Positions 1 through 8,975 are shown, counted from the first letter of the stretch. The stretch: 64,000 nt of DNA from Arthrobacter sp. NicSoilB8 (GCF_019977355.1 NZ_AP024655.1:1736001-1800000), one strand, 5' to 3'. The notes: a model not told the origin generated them from the letters alone. Program-made: numbers and translations.

Positions 1-2142
1 CGCATCCGCGGCGTGTCCACCAACATCTCCTTCCTGCAGGCCGTCCTGGACGATCCCGACTTCGTCGCCGGCGATGTGGCCACCTCGTTCATCGATGAAC
101 GGCCCGAGCTGCTCAAGGCCAGGGTCTCTGCGGACCGCGGCACCAAGCTCCTGACCTGGCTCGCGGATGTCACGGTCAACAAGCCCAACGGCGAACTGAA
201 GGTCCACACGGACCCGGCGGACAAGCTCCCGGCCCTCGATAACGCCAAGGCCCAGCCGGGGTCCCGCCAGCGGCTCCTGGAGCTCGGCCCGGAAGGCTTC
301 GCCAAGGCCCTGCGCGCGCAGGACGCCGTGGCCGTCACGGACACCACTTTCCGGGACGCGCACCAGTCCCTGCTCGCCACCCGCGTGCGCACCCGAGACC
401 TGGTGGCGGCCGGACCGGCCGTGTCCAAGCTGCTCCCGGAACTGCTCTCGGTCGAGGCCTGGGGCGGGGCGACCTACGACGTCGCGCTGCGCTTCCTCGG
501 CGAGGACCCGTGGGACCGGCTCGCGGCGCTGCGCAAGGCACTGCCGAACCTCTGCCTGCAGATGCTGCTCCGCGGCCGCAACACCGTCGGCTACACGCCC
601 TACCCGGAAGAGGTCACGGTGGCATTCGTCAACGAGGCCGCCGCCACGGGCATCGACATCTTCCGCATCTTCGACGCCCTTAACGATGTCAACCAGATGG
701 CCCCGGCCATCCGGGCCGTCCGCGAGACCGGAACCGCCGTCGCCGAGGTCGCCCTTTGCTACACGGCGGACATGCTGGATCCGGAGGAGACGCTTTACAC
801 CCTGGACTACTACCTGGAGCTGGCGCAGAAGATCGTCGACGCCGGGGCGCACATCCTCGCAATCAAGGACATGGCCGGGCTGCTGCGCCCTGCCGCCGCG
901 GCTCGCCTCGTGACGGCACTGCGGGAGCGGTTCGACCTCCCGGTCCACCTGCACACCCACGACACCGCAGGCGGCCAGCTGGCCACTCTCCTCGCGGCCG
1001 TGGATGCCGGCGTCGACGCCGTGGACGTGGCTTCGGCCTCCCTGGCCGGGACCACCAGCCAGCCGTCGGCCTCCGCCCTCGTCGCCGCGCTGGCCCACAC
1101 GCCGCGCGACACCGGACTGAACCTCGCGAACGTCTGTGCCCTTGAGCCGTACTGGGAAGCCGTCCGCCGGGTCTACGCGCCGTTCGAATCAGGCCTGCCG
1201 GGCCCCACGGGCCGGGTCTACCAGCACGAGATTCCGGGCGGGCAGCTGTCCAACCTGCGCCAGCAGGCGATGGCCCTGGGTCTTGGCGAGCGTTTCGAGG
1301 CAATCGAGGACATGTACACCGCCGCGGACCGCATCCTCGGCCGTCTCGTGAAGGTGACGCCGTCGTCCAAGGTGGTGGGCGACCTCGCCCTGCACCTCGT
1401 GGGCCTCAACGCCGACCCCGCGGACTTCAACGAGAACCCGCAGAAGTACGATGTCCCGGACTCCGTCATCGGCTTCCTCTCCGGCGAGCTCGGCGACCCG
1501 CCCGGCGGCTGGCCAGAGCCCTTCCGCACCAAGGCGCTCCAGGGCCGTAACGTGAAGGTCCGCGACGTCGAGCTCAGCCCCGAGGACAGCGCCGCGCTGC
1601 AGGGCGATTCCAAGACCCGCCAGCGCACTCTCAACCGCCTGCTCTTCGCCGGTCCCACCAAGGATTACCAGAAGAGCGTTGAGTCCTACGGCAACTTGTC
1701 GGTGCTGGACACGCGCGACTACCTCTTCGGGCTGCAGCGCGGTGCAGAGCACGAGATCGAGCTGGAGAAGGGCGTCCGCCTGATCGCCTCGCTCGAGGCC
1801 GTCTCCGAACCGGACGAGAAGGGCATGCGCACCGTCATGTGCACGCTCAACGGCCAGTCCCGGCCCGTGGTGGTCCGCGACCGTTCCGTGGTGAGCAACG
1901 TCAAGGCCGCCGAACGTGCCGACACGTCCCAGCCTGGCCAGGTGGCCGCGCCGTTCGCCGGTGCCGTCACGCTGACCGTCAAGACGGGCGACACGGTCAA
2001 GGCCGGCGACACCGTCGCCACGATCGAGGCCATGAAGATGGAAGCCTCGATCACGACGCCGGTGGCAGGCACCGTGGCACGCCTCGCCGTCGGCGCGATC
2101 GAACAGGTTCAGGGCGGGGATCTGCTGCTGGTGGTTGAATAG
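1..2142 (+). CDS. pyc: Pyruvate carboxylase, 3' part (5' end outside window)
   Basis: Pyruvate carboxylase is the biotin enzyme that carboxylates pyruvate to oxaloacetate and refills the TCA cycle. The frame is open to the left edge, so the gene starts outside the window. About 713 codons remain against roughly 1,130 in the family, so the N-terminal biotin-carboxylase domain is not seen. Visible are the carboxyltransferase domain, with DTTFRDAHQS near base 340, a central PYC/OADA region, and a C-terminal biotinyl domain with EAMKMEAS. The lysine codon at 2035-2037 is the predicted biotin site. A GTG at base 13 is internal, not the start. The gene converges on fadD across two hairpins. Identity is firm; only the left boundary is unknown. 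Confidence 0.95.
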   Translation, partial: RIRGVSTNISFLQAVLDDPDFVAGDVATSFIDERPELLKARVSADRGTKLLTWLADVTVNKPNGELKVHTDPADKLPALDNAKAQPGSRQRLLELGPEGFAKALRAQDAVAVTDTTFRDAHQSLLATRVRTRDLVAAGPAVSKLLPELLSVEAWGGATYDVALRFLGEDPWDRLAALRKALPNLCLQMLLRGRNTVGYTPYPEEVTVAFVNEAAATGIDIFRIFDALNDVNQMAPAIRAVRETGTAVAEVALCYTADMLDPEETLYTLDYYLELAQKIVDAGAHILAIKDMAGLLRPAAAARLVTALRERFDLPVHLHTHDTAGGQLATLLAAVDAGVDAVDVASASLAGTTSQPSASALVAALAHTPRDTGLNLANVCALEPYWEAVRRVYAPFESGLPGPTGRVYQHEIPGGQLSNLRQQAMALGLGERFEAIEDMYTAADRILGRLVKVTPSSKVVGDLALHLVGLNADPADFNENPQKYDVPDSVIGFLSGELGDPPGGWPEPFRTKALQGRNVKVRDVELSPEDSAALQGDSKTRQRTLNRLLFAGPTKDYQKSVESYGNLSVLDTRDYLFGLQRGAEHEIELEKGVRLIASLEAVSEPDEKGMRTVMCTLNGQSRPVVVRDRSVVSNVKAAERADTSQPGQVAAPFAGAVTLTVKTGDTVKAGDTVATIEAMKMEASITTPVAGTVARLAVGAIEQVQGGDLLLVVE

Positions 2143-2164
2143 CAGCCGAAGATTGAGAGCGACG

Positions 2165-2205
2165 AAGGGTCCTTCCGGCCGAGAGGCTGGAAGGACCCTT
2201 CTGTT
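2165..2205 (+). terminator. Rho-independent terminator of pyc
   Basis: A perfect 12-bp stem (AAGGGTCCTTCC at 2165-2176 with its complement at 2189-2200) encloses a loop that can itself pair GCC with GGC. It is followed by CTGTTT. It lies 23 bases past the pyc stop codon. Confidence 0.8.
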
Positions 2206-2216
2206 TCCGCCGAACG

Positions 2217-2289
2217 AAAAGCAACGCGGGGTCAGATACGGTCCATCAGGGGGCGCCGGATGGGCCGTATCTGACCCCGCGTTGCTTTT
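2217..2289. terminator. Long palindromic hairpin between convergent pyc and fadD
   Basis: The 25-base arms are perfect complements (2217-2241 and 2265-2289) around a 23-base centre whose ends also pair (CCATC/GATGG). The A-run at the left edge and T-run at the right make it usable as a terminator from both sides. The right arm overlaps the last codons and stop of fadD. It is a second hairpin in addition to the ordinary pyc terminator just before it. Confidence 0.75.
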
Positions 2290-4111
2290 AGGCGAGGGTG
2301 GGACGCTTGGCGCTGTACATTTCCTCGATCACGGTCTCGAAGTCCTTGAGCACCTGGGCCCGCTTGACCTTCATGGAGGGGGTCAGATGGCCGGAGGCCT
2401 CGGTGAAGTCGGCGGGCACGATCCGGAAGGACTTGATCGCCTCGGCCTGGGACACGGACTGGTTGGCGTGGTTGATGAGCTCCTGGACGGCAGCCTTCAC
2501 TGTCGGGTTCTCGGCGGCCTCGGCAAGCGACGTCGACGCCGGGAGCCCGTGGCGGCCCAGCCAGCCGGGGAGGGCTTCTTCGTCCAGCGTGACCAGGGCG
2601 CCGATAAACGGTCGGTTGTCACCCACGACGAGCACCTGCGAGACGAGCGCGTCGGCCCGGATCTGGTCTTCCAGCAGGGCCGGGACCACGTTCTTGCCGC
2701 CCGCCGTGACGATGATTTCTTTCTTGCGCCCGGTGATGGTCAGGAAGCCCTGTTCATCCAGCTGGCCGATGTCGCCGGTGCGGAACCAGCCGTCGCCGTC
2801 GAAGGTCGCGGCGGACAGGTCAGCGCGCTTGTAGTAGCCGCGCATGACGCAGACGCCCTTGGCGAGGATCTCGCCGTCGTCCGCGATCCTGACCGCGTTG
2901 CCGGGAATCGGGGCGCCGACGGTGCCGATCTTGATCAGGTCCGGGGTGTTCACTGTGACCGGCGCCGTGGTTTCGGTCAGCCCGTAGCCTTCCAGGATCT
3001 GCATGCCAATGCCCTGGAAGAAGTGACCCAGCCGTTCGCCGAGCGGGCCGCCGCCGGAAACGGCGTGGGAGACGTGGCCGCCCATGGCGGCGCGGAGCTT
3101 GCTGTAGACGAGCCTGTCGAACACCGTGTGCTTGAGCTTCAGGACGAGCCCCACCTTGCCGGCCTGCCGGGCGCGGGAGTATTCGATGGCGGTGTCCGCG
3201 GCGCGGTGGAAGATGGCGCCCTTGCCGCCGTCCTCGGCCTTGGTCAGGGCGGAGTTGTAGACCTTTTCGAAGACGCGCGGGACGGCGAGGATGAAGGTCG
3301 GCTTGTAGCTCTGCAGGTCCGGCAGCAGGTTCTTGATGTCCGGGGTGTGCGCCACCGTGACGCCGGCGGCGACCGCCAGCACGGAGATGAAGCGCGCGAA
3401 GACGTGGGCGAGCGGCAGGAACATGATGGTCCTGGCCTGCTCGTGGACGATGGTGCCCAGCGACGTGGCGAGGGCGTTCTCGGAGAGTTCCACGAAGTTC
3501 CCGTGGGTCAGCTCGCAGCCCTTGGGCCGGCCCGTGGTTCCCGAGGTGTAGATGATCGTGGCGACATCGTTCAGGGACGCCAGGCTGCGCCGGGCCTCGA
3601 GTTCGGCGTCGCTGATGCCGGCTCCCGCCGCGCGGACCTCGTCCAGGCTGTTGCCCTCGAGCTGCCAGACATGCCGCAGGGCCGTGAGCCCCTCGGAGGT
3701 GGCCGCCTGCCGGATGACGTCCTCGTGGTGCGCGGATTCGCCGAACGCGGCCACGGCGCCGGAGTCACCGAGGTTCCAGGCGACCTGGGAAGGGGAGGAG
3801 GTCTCGTAGATCGGAACGGAGACGGCTCCGGCAAACCAGACGGCGAAGTCGATCAGGGCCCATTCGTAACGGGTACGGGACATGATGCCGACCCTGTCGC
3901 CGGCGGCGACACCGCTGGCCATGAGGCCCTTGGCGAGGGCCGCGACGTCGGCCAGGAAATCCGTGGCGCGGACGTCTTGCCACTGGCCCGCCGCGTCGAG
4001 CCGCGAGAACAGCGCGGGGTTGGAGGCCTTTGCCGCCTGGCGCACCACGAGATCGGTGACGTTGGTGTCCGGATCGACATTCACCAGGGGCGGGACAATG
4101 ATTTCTCGCAC
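2288..4111 (-). CDS. fadD: Long-chain fatty-acid-CoA ligase (AMP-binding)
   Basis: This enzyme of the ANL superfamily activates long-chain fatty acids with ATP to acyl-CoA for beta-oxidation or lipid synthesis. The protein of 607 aa carries the AMP-binding P-loop signature IIYTSGTTGRPKG and the late motifs EGYGLTETT and GWFRTGDIG, with GRKKEIIVTAGGKNV near the C-terminus. The GTG at 4111 is preferred over an ATG seven codons upstream because AAAGGAG sits five bases before it. By order (acyltransferase, DAHP synthase and PknL-type kinase downstream) it corresponds to mycobacterial fadD15. The stop lies inside the palindrome shared with pyc. A function as fatty-acid ligase is secure; the exact substrate length is not visible. 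Confidence 0.92.
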   Translation of the reverse strand: MREIIVPPLVNVDPDTNVTDLVVRQAAKASNPALFSRLDAAGQWQDVRATDFLADVAALAKGLMASGVAAGDRVGIMSRTRYEWALIDFAVWFAGAVSVPIYETSSPSQVAWNLGDSGAVAAFGESAHHEDVIRQAATSEGLTALRHVWQLEGNSLDEVRAAGAGISDAELEARRSLASLNDVATIIYTSGTTGRPKGCELTHGNFVELSENALATSLGTIVHEQARTIMFLPLAHVFARFISVLAVAAGVTVAHTPDIKNLLPDLQSYKPTFILAVPRVFEKVYNSALTKAEDGGKGAIFHRAADTAIEYSRARQAGKVGLVLKLKHTVFDRLVYSKLRAAMGGHVSHAVSGGGPLGERLGHFFQGIGMQILEGYGLTETTAPVTVNTPDLIKIGTVGAPIPGNAVRIADDGEILAKGVCVMRGYYKRADLSAATFDGDGWFRTGDIGQLDEQGFLTITGRKKEIIVTAGGKNVVPALLEDQIRADALVSQVLVVGDNRPFIGALVTLDEEALPGWLGRHGLPASTSLAEAAENPTVKAAVQELINHANQSVSQAEAIKSFRIVPADFTEASGHLTPSMKVKRAQVLKDFETVIEEMYSAKRPTLA

Positions 4112-4344
4112 GACAGCTCCTTTGGTATCCATAGGCCCGCAACGGGTACGGCTAAGCCTAGTATGCGGTCCCGAGAAGGTGTGTTCTGCGACACCTACTG
4201 GCCAGTAACTTTACGTTCAGGGGCGCAGTTCCGCCAGTCAGGGTGCCGTGGCCGCCGGCTGCGGGGCATCCCGCGGTGTCCCGCAGCATGCCATGCCGGG
4301 GCGTCATGCTGCCGGGCCTTCGCGGATGCGCCGGCCCCGGTGAA

Positions 4345-4350
4345 TAGAAT
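4345..4350 (+). promoter_or_regulatory. -10 hexamer TAGAAT before glk
   Basis: TAGAAT ends eight bases before the ATG of glk, so the transcript would begin at or within a base or two of the start codon. No Shine-Dalgarno sequence at proper distance is obvious. It belongs to a group of similar starts in this window. Confidence 0.5.
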
Positions 4351-4358
4351 GGGGAATC

Positions 4359-5450
4359 ATGCAGACACCAACACCCGGCCGGCAGCCCGGCCTGCGCCGC
4401 CGGACCGCCGCCTGGCGAAACAGGACCCTGGCCGGAGCGGCGGCGGCCGCGGCCGGGCACGACATCCGTTCGCAGCTGCGGCTGGGCCGCAAGGGCCTGG
4501 CAATCGGCGTCGACATCGGGGGAACCAAGGTTGCGGCCGGGGTGGTTGACGCCGAGGGCAGGATCCTCAGCCAGGCGAAACGATCCACGCCGGGCAGCGA
4601 TCCGCGCGCCGTGGAGCAGGTCATTGTTGAACTGGTCGAAGAACTGGGCGCAGGGCACCGGATCTGGTCGGTCGGGATCGGCGCCGCCGGCTGGATGGAC
4701 CTCGACGGAGCGACAGTCCTCTTTAGCCCGCATCTGGCATGGCGCAATGAACCCCTGCGGGAGAATCTGCAGCGGCTGCTGCGCCGCCCCGTCCTGCTGA
4801 CCAACGACGCCGACGCCGCCGCCTGGGCGGAATGGCGCTTTGGTGCCGGGCAGGGGCAGAGCCGGCTGGTTTGCATCACCCTGGGTACCGGTATCGGCGG
4901 CGCCATGGTGATGGACGGGAGGGTGGAGCGCGGCCAGTTCGGCGTGGCGGGGGAGTTCGGCCACCAGATCATCATGCCTGGCGGCCAACGCTGCGAGTGC
5001 GGCAACCGGGGCTGCTGGGAACAATATGCCTCGGGCAATGCGCTGGGGCGTGAGGCCAGGGAATTGGCCGCCGCGAACTCCCCGGTAGCCCAGGAGCTGC
5101 TCAAGGCCGTCGACGGAGACGTCGGACGCATCACGGGTGCGATTGTCACGGAGCTGGCCAAGGCCGGGGATCCGACGTCCAGGGAACTGCTCGAAGACGT
5201 CGGCGAATGGCTGGGCCTGGGCCTGGCGAACCTTGCCGCGGCCCTGGATCCCGGGAAGTTCGTGATCGGCGGCGGACTGTGCGATGCCGGCGAGCTCCTG
5301 GTCGGCCCGGCCCGGAAGTCTTTCCTGCGCAACCTCACCGGCCGCGGCTTCCGCCCCGCGGCGGAAATCGAACTGGCGGCCCTCGGGCCCAACGCCGGAC
5401 TCATCGGTGCTGCCGACCTCTCGCGGGTCAGCAGCCGCATGCACACCTAG
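4359..5450 (+). CDS. glk: ROK-family glucokinase
   Basis: This cytosolic sugar kinase probably phosphorylates glucose with ATP. The protein of 363 aa has the ROK phosphate motif VDIGGTKVAAGVVD near residues 50-63, the sugar-binding region LLTNDADAAAWAEW, LGTGIGGAMV, and the zinc motif CECGNRGCWEQ that defines ROK kinases. A basic, alanine-rich N-terminal extension of about 48 residues precedes the kinase fold, longer than in typical ROK glucokinases of about 315 aa. No DNA-binding helix-turn-helix is evident in it, so it is an enzyme rather than a NagC/XylR-type repressor. It stands alone, divergent from fadD. A polyphosphate glucokinase near 51 kb is a second glucose kinase in the window. 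Confidence 0.88.
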   Translation: MQTPTPGRQPGLRRRTAAWRNRTLAGAAAAAAGHDIRSQLRLGRKGLAIGVDIGGTKVAAGVVDAEGRILSQAKRSTPGSDPRAVEQVIVELVEELGAGHRIWSVGIGAAGWMDLDGATVLFSPHLAWRNEPLRENLQRLLRRPVLLTNDADAAAWAEWRFGAGQGQSRLVCITLGTGIGGAMVMDGRVERGQFGVAGEFGHQIIMPGGQRCECGNRGCWEQYASGNALGREARELAAANSPVAQELLKAVDGDVGRITGAIVTELAKAGDPTSRELLEDVGEWLGLGLANLAAALDPGKFVIGGGLCDAGELLVGPARKSFLRNLTGRGFRPAAEIELAALGPNAGLIGAADLSRVSSRMHT

Positions 5451-5555
5451 CGCAGCGGAGGATGGAAACCCCGCAGGAGCGCAGTGAAAGAAGGCAGCGT
5501 CTTGCGTGGGGACCTACTCGTTGAAGACCCTGATGAACCGGAGCCCCGGGATGGA

Positions 5556-6377
5556 CTAAATGCGCGCCCCGTCGTCGTGTTCGTCCTTCTCGCCCGGCAG
5601 TTTCATGATCAGGAAGACCACGGAGGCCGCGAACGCGGCCACCATGCCAAGGATGGCCACCAGCGGGGCCGAGCGCCAGAATATCGCCGAGAGCACGAGC
5701 GCGATCGGCCCGCCCACGGCGCCAATCCAGGCAAGGACAGTCATCGGATCAGCGCCGGCGAGACTGGGAGGCTCCTCCGGGACAAACGCCCCGTCGTCGT
5801 CCTCGGGCTCGTAGTCGCGCGGCCCGGCAGTGGTGTCCGGCAGTTCGTCGCCGCCCGCAGCCGCCGGCCTCCCGGCCGCAGGAGAGAGCCGCTCCTTAGC
5901 GGAGAGCTCGATCGGCGCCGTGCCGGCGAGACCCAGCGGGTCAAAGTCACGGAACGTCCACGCAGGTGAGCTGCCGGCGCTGTCCGTCCCGCCGGGCGGC
6001 CCACTGCCCGCAGAACCGGCCGTCCCGGCGGCCGGCCCGCTGCCGGTAGCCTCGTCCCCGGCTGCCCCCACGCCTTCGAGCCGGGCGACCAGATCCAGCC
6101 AGACGGCGTCGTCATCGTCGGACGGTGCGTTGTCGGCGGAAGTGTCCGGCGACGGGTGGGCCGGCGAGCCGTGGGCTTGGGGCTCATAGGGCCGGGGCGC
6201 AGGGGGCGGCGGGGCGCCTGGAACAGGCGGGGCACCTGGGACAGAGGCGCCGGGGACAGCATCGCCGGCCCCATCGAGTCCAGGAGAATGACTGCCGGCG
6301 GGGTCCGGAGTCCCGGGGTCCGGAGTCTCAGGATCCGGAGTCTCCGGGTCCGGCACGCTGGGGTCCGGCTTAGTCAT
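5556..6377 (-). CDS. Proline-rich two-TM membrane protein of unknown function
   Basis: The product of 273 aa is not recognised as a named family. The N-terminal two-thirds is low-complexity (Pro, Ala, Gly, Asp, Ser) and begins with TPDPE-type repeats encoded by a 15-bp DNA repeat. The C-terminal 80 residues hold two hydrophobic helices (VLAWIGAVGGPIALVLSAIF and LVAILGMVAAFAASVVFLI), followed by an acidic, His-containing tail. The ATG at 6377 overlaps the stop of the upstream hydrolase (ATGA-type coupling), which fixes the start, although the frame is open further upstream. It is the last gene of a three-gene minus-strand operon with two alpha/beta hydrolases. A role as envelope protein is inference only. 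Confidence 0.75.
   Translation of the reverse strand: MTKPDPSVPDPETPDPETPDPGTPDPAGSHSPGLDGAGDAVPGASVPGAPPVPGAPPPPAPRPYEPQAHGSPAHPSPDTSADNAPSDDDDAVWLDLVARLEGVGAAGDEATGSGPAAGTAGSAGSGPPGGTDSAGSSPAWTFRDFDPLGLAGTAPIELSAKERLSPAAGRPAAAGGDELPDTTAGPRDYEPEDDDGAFVPEEPPSLAGADPMTVLAWIGAVGGPIALVLSAIFWRSAPLVAILGMVAAFAASVVFLIMKLPGEKDEHDDGARI
6301..6369. repeat. 15-bp tandem repeat, about 4.6 copies
   Basis: A unit like GGGTCCGGAGTCTCC is repeated with few changes. On the minus strand it encodes the PDPET/PDPGT repeats at the N-terminus of the two-TM membrane protein. The period is a multiple of three, so copy changes keep the frame. Confidence 0.85.
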
Positions 6378-7173
6378 GGGCCGTGTCCTTCCGGCTGGCG
6401 CGGGCGGCGCCCGGACTGGCCTGGGAAGCCACGGACCGGACGAATTCGGCGGAGCCACGGAAGATCTCGGGCGCGTCGTTGTCGATGGTGGCGACGTGGT
6501 AACTGTTTTCCAGCGGAACCACTTCCAGCGGGGCATTGGTCAACCCGCGGCGCAGGGCAACCATGCTGGACTCGGACACCACATGGTCCACCGAGGAACG
6601 GTAGACCCGGACGGGCGCCGTAATTTGGGGCAGCAGGCGCACGGTGTCCTTGAACATCTTGTTGAGCTCGTGCGCGGCGGCCACCGGAGTCCGCGGATAC
6701 GCGCCCTCATCCATGTCCGGTTTGAGGATGTCGTTGGCGATCGCGGGGGTGCTCTTGAGGACGAATTTCAAGACGCCGGCGAGCGGGGCGCGGGGGTCAT
6801 CGATGACCAGTCCCGGGTTGACCACCACGACTCCCGCCACAGGGCGGGTCGCAGCGATCCGCAACGCCAGGGTGCCGCCCATGGAAAGCCCGGCCATGAC
6901 CACCACGTCGCATTCTTCCGCAAGCTCGAGGTAGGCCGCGTCCAGGGCCCCGTGCCAGTCCTGCCAGCGGGTCCTGGCCAACTCCTGCCAGCTCGTTCCG
7001 TGCCCCGGCAAGAGGGGGAGCCGGACGGCGTATCCGGCACTGGCCAATGCCATTGCCCAGTCCCGCACGCTGTGCGGGCTGCCGGTGAAGCCGTGGGACA
7101 CCACGACGCCGGTCCGGGGGCCGGTTCCCGTGAAGGGGCTGCTGAACGGCGAATGGTCCGGGAGGATGCTCAT
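6370..7173 (-). CDS. Alpha/beta hydrolase, Est30-like carboxylesterase (copy 2)
   Basis: A 267-aa serine hydrolase resembling carboxylesterases and monoacylglycerol lipases. The oxyanion region VVVSHGFTGSPHSVRDWA, the nucleophile elbow GLSMGGTLALRIA, a late Asp in SSVDHVV and His in NSYHVATIDND form the expected catalytic triad. There is no signal peptide, so it is cytosolic. Its ATG overlaps the stop of the homologous upstream gene by ATGA, and its own stop overlaps the next start in the same way, so the three are co-translated. It is clearly related to its neighbour along the whole length, indicating a tandem duplication. The natural ester substrate is unknown. Confidence 0.85.
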   Translation of the reverse strand: MSILPDHSPFSSPFTGTGPRTGVVVSHGFTGSPHSVRDWAMALASAGYAVRLPLLPGHGTSWQELARTRWQDWHGALDAAYLELAEECDVVVMAGLSMGGTLALRIAATRPVAGVVVVNPGLVIDDPRAPLAGVLKFVLKSTPAIANDILKPDMDEGAYPRTPVAAAHELNKMFKDTVRLLPQITAPVRVYRSSVDHVVSESSMVALRRGLTNAPLEVVPLENSYHVATIDNDAPEIFRGSAEFVRSVASQASPGAARASRKDTAHD

Positions 7174-7970
7174 GGGGTCTCCGAGGGGGCGGTGGGCGGC
7201 GTCGTGGAGCGGGCTTGCTGGCGGACGAAGCGTACTGACTCTTCAAAGAGTAGCGGCGCATCGGCATCCAGGGTCGCAACGTGCCCGCTGCGCGGAAGCC
7301 GGACTACCGTGAGGTCCCGGGACCCCAGGCGGCTGCGCAGCAGCTCCAAGGACGACGGCGGGACGACGGCATCGGTGTCCGACTTGAAGACCAGGACCGG
7401 CGCCTGCACGGCCGGGAGTTCCCGCAGGGTCGCGGAAAACAGTCGGCGCAGTTGGTGGACCGCCGCGAGCGGCGTCAGGGAGTAGTCGCCGTCGTCGGTG
7501 GCCGGCGCCGTGGAGCTTTCCTCCTGGATCGGCGTGGTGGTGCGCTGGAAGTACTTGAGCAGTCCGACCACCCTGACCCTGCGGTCATAGAAGCTCAGCC
7601 CCGGGTTTACGGCGAGCACGCCGGCCACCTTGTGGCGGGCCGCGGTGCGCAGGGCGATCGTGCCGCCCATGGACAGCCCGGCGACGTAGCAGTCGCTGGT
7701 CCGGGCGGCCAGGTCCAGGTACGCCGTCTCAAAGCTCGTGTACCAGTCCTGCCAGCCCTGCCGGGCGAGGTCCCGCCAGTGGGTGCCGTGCCCGGGCAGC
7801 AGCGGCACCGACACCGCGAAGCCCTGGTCGGCCAGGTGCCGGGCCCAAGGCAGGACGCTGAGCGGGCTGCCCGTGAAGCCGTGGCAGATGGCCACGCCGA
7901 TCCGGGCGTTAGTGCCATGGCCGGGGTAGCTGAAAGCGGCGGGAGCCGGGGAAATACTGCTTTCAGTCAT
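7170..7970 (-). CDS. Alpha/beta hydrolase, Est30-like carboxylesterase (copy 1)
   Basis: First gene of the operon, 266 aa, paralogous to the next gene. It shows VAICHGFTGSPLSVLPWARHL, the elbow GLSMGGTIALRTA, Asp in KSDTDAVV and His in RSGHVATLDADAP. The LLPGHGTHWRDLA segment is shared with the copy downstream. A possible -10 hexamer CACGAT ends six bases before the ATG, which would give a leaderless mRNA, but its first base is not T. The gene is divergent from plsC, with fadD and other lipid genes close by; a role in lipid or ester turnover is a guess from context. Confidence 0.85.
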   Translation of the reverse strand: MTESSISPAPAAFSYPGHGTNARIGVAICHGFTGSPLSVLPWARHLADQGFAVSVPLLPGHGTHWRDLARQGWQDWYTSFETAYLDLAARTSDCYVAGLSMGGTIALRTAARHKVAGVLAVNPGLSFYDRRVRVVGLLKYFQRTTTPIQEESSTAPATDDGDYSLTPLAAVHQLRRLFSATLRELPAVQAPVLVFKSDTDAVVPPSSLELLRSRLGSRDLTVVRLPRSGHVATLDADAPLLFEESVRFVRQQARSTTPPTAPSETP

Positions 7971-8083
7971 GAGCCCATCGTGTCACCCTTAGCGACAAAA
8001 CTCACTAGAGTAAGGTGTCCATTGAAGTCCTGGCCGGACCCGGTTCGGGCGGCCGGCCAGCCGCCTTCCGGAGAGGTCACCGA

Positions 8084-8887
8084 GTGTTTTATTGGTTCAT
8101 GAAGACGTTTGTCCTGGGACCGGTGTTGAAGCTGTTGTTCCGGCCCTGGGTCAAGGGCCTCGACAACGTCCCGGCCCAAGGCGCTGCGATCCTGGCCTCG
8201 AACCACCTCTCCTTCTCGGACTCGATCTTCATGCCGGTCATGGTTCCGCGTCCGGTCGTCTTCCTGGCCAAGTCCGAATATTTCACCGGCACCGGGATCA
8301 AGGGCAGGCTGACCGCGGCCTTTTTCCGGCTCACCAACCAGCTCCCCATGGACCGGTCCGGGGGTGCTGCGTCCGCGCAGTCCCTAAACGCCGGCATGGA
8401 CGTGCTCAAGAGCGGCTCGCTGCTGGGCATCTATCCGGAAGGCACCCGCAGCCCCGACGCGCGCCTTTATCGCGGCAAGGTGGGCGTCGCCCGCCTCGCG
8501 CTGCAGGCTCGCGTGCCGGTCATTCCGGTGGCGATGATTGGAACGGACAAGGTGCAGCCGATCGGCAAGCGTGTTCCCAACATCCGCCGCATCGGCATGA
8601 TCTTCGGCGAACCGCTCGACTTCAGCCGTTACTACGGGATGGAGGACGACCGGCTGATCCAGCGTTCGGTGACCGACGAGATCATGTACGAGCTCATGCG
8701 GCTGTCCGGGCAGGAATACGTGGACGAGTACGCCGCCGTCGTCAAACTGCGACAGACGGGCAAGGCCCAAGTGGCAGGCCCGGACGCAGGCAAGGGCACA
8801 ACTTCTGCGACCCCGACGGCAGGCCCCGAACAGGTTCCGCCGCCGGCGGCAGGGGAGGACGGCCCGGAAGCTCCGGGGACCGTCTGA
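8084..8887 (+). CDS. plsC: 1-acyl-sn-glycerol-3-phosphate acyltransferase
   Basis: PlsC-type acyltransferase for membrane phospholipid synthesis, transferring an acyl chain to lysophosphatidate (or a related glycolipid acceptor) at the inner membrane face. The 267-aa protein has the catalytic HX4D motif in SNHLSFSDSIF, the acceptor-binding motif YPEGTRSPD, and VPVIPVAMIGTDKVQ. The N-terminus MFYWFMKTFVLGPVLKLLF is a membrane-associating helix. The GTG at 8084 is chosen because GGAGAGG precedes it by seven bases; an upstream GTG at 8015 lacks a site. A TAGAGT hexamer at 8006 suggests a 5' leader of roughly 65 bases. The last 45 residues are a disordered Ala/Pro/Gly tail. By position it matches mycobacterial Rv2182c. 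Confidence 0.9.
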   Translation: MFYWFMKTFVLGPVLKLLFRPWVKGLDNVPAQGAAILASNHLSFSDSIFMPVMVPRPVVFLAKSEYFTGTGIKGRLTAAFFRLTNQLPMDRSGGAASAQSLNAGMDVLKSGSLLGIYPEGTRSPDARLYRGKVGVARLALQARVPVIPVAMIGTDKVQPIGKRVPNIRRIGMIFGEPLDFSRYYGMEDDRLIQRSVTDEIMYELMRLSGQEYVDEYAAVVKLRQTGKAQVAGPDAGKGTTSATPTAGPEQVPPPAAGEDGPEAPGTV

Positions 8888-8963
8888 CCGGTTGAACGGG
8901 GGCCATGTGACGGAATCCGGGCTGTCAATGACAGGCGGGGCCGCCGAACCTCGACGGGACAAC

Positions 8964-8969
8964 TATCCT
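8964..8969 (+). promoter_or_regulatory. -10 hexamer TATCCT, leaderless-type, before DAHP synthase
   Basis: TATCCT ends exactly six bases before the GTG start, the spacing at which transcription would begin on the start codon itself. Confidence 0.5.
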
Positions 8970-8975
8970 TAGAGG

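Noticed and set aside
2135-4549. Open frame of 804 codons on the plus strand, antisense to fadD
   Set aside because: It mirrors the codon structure of fadD, has no recognisable domain and runs across a terminator; GC-rich genes commonly leave long open antisense frames.
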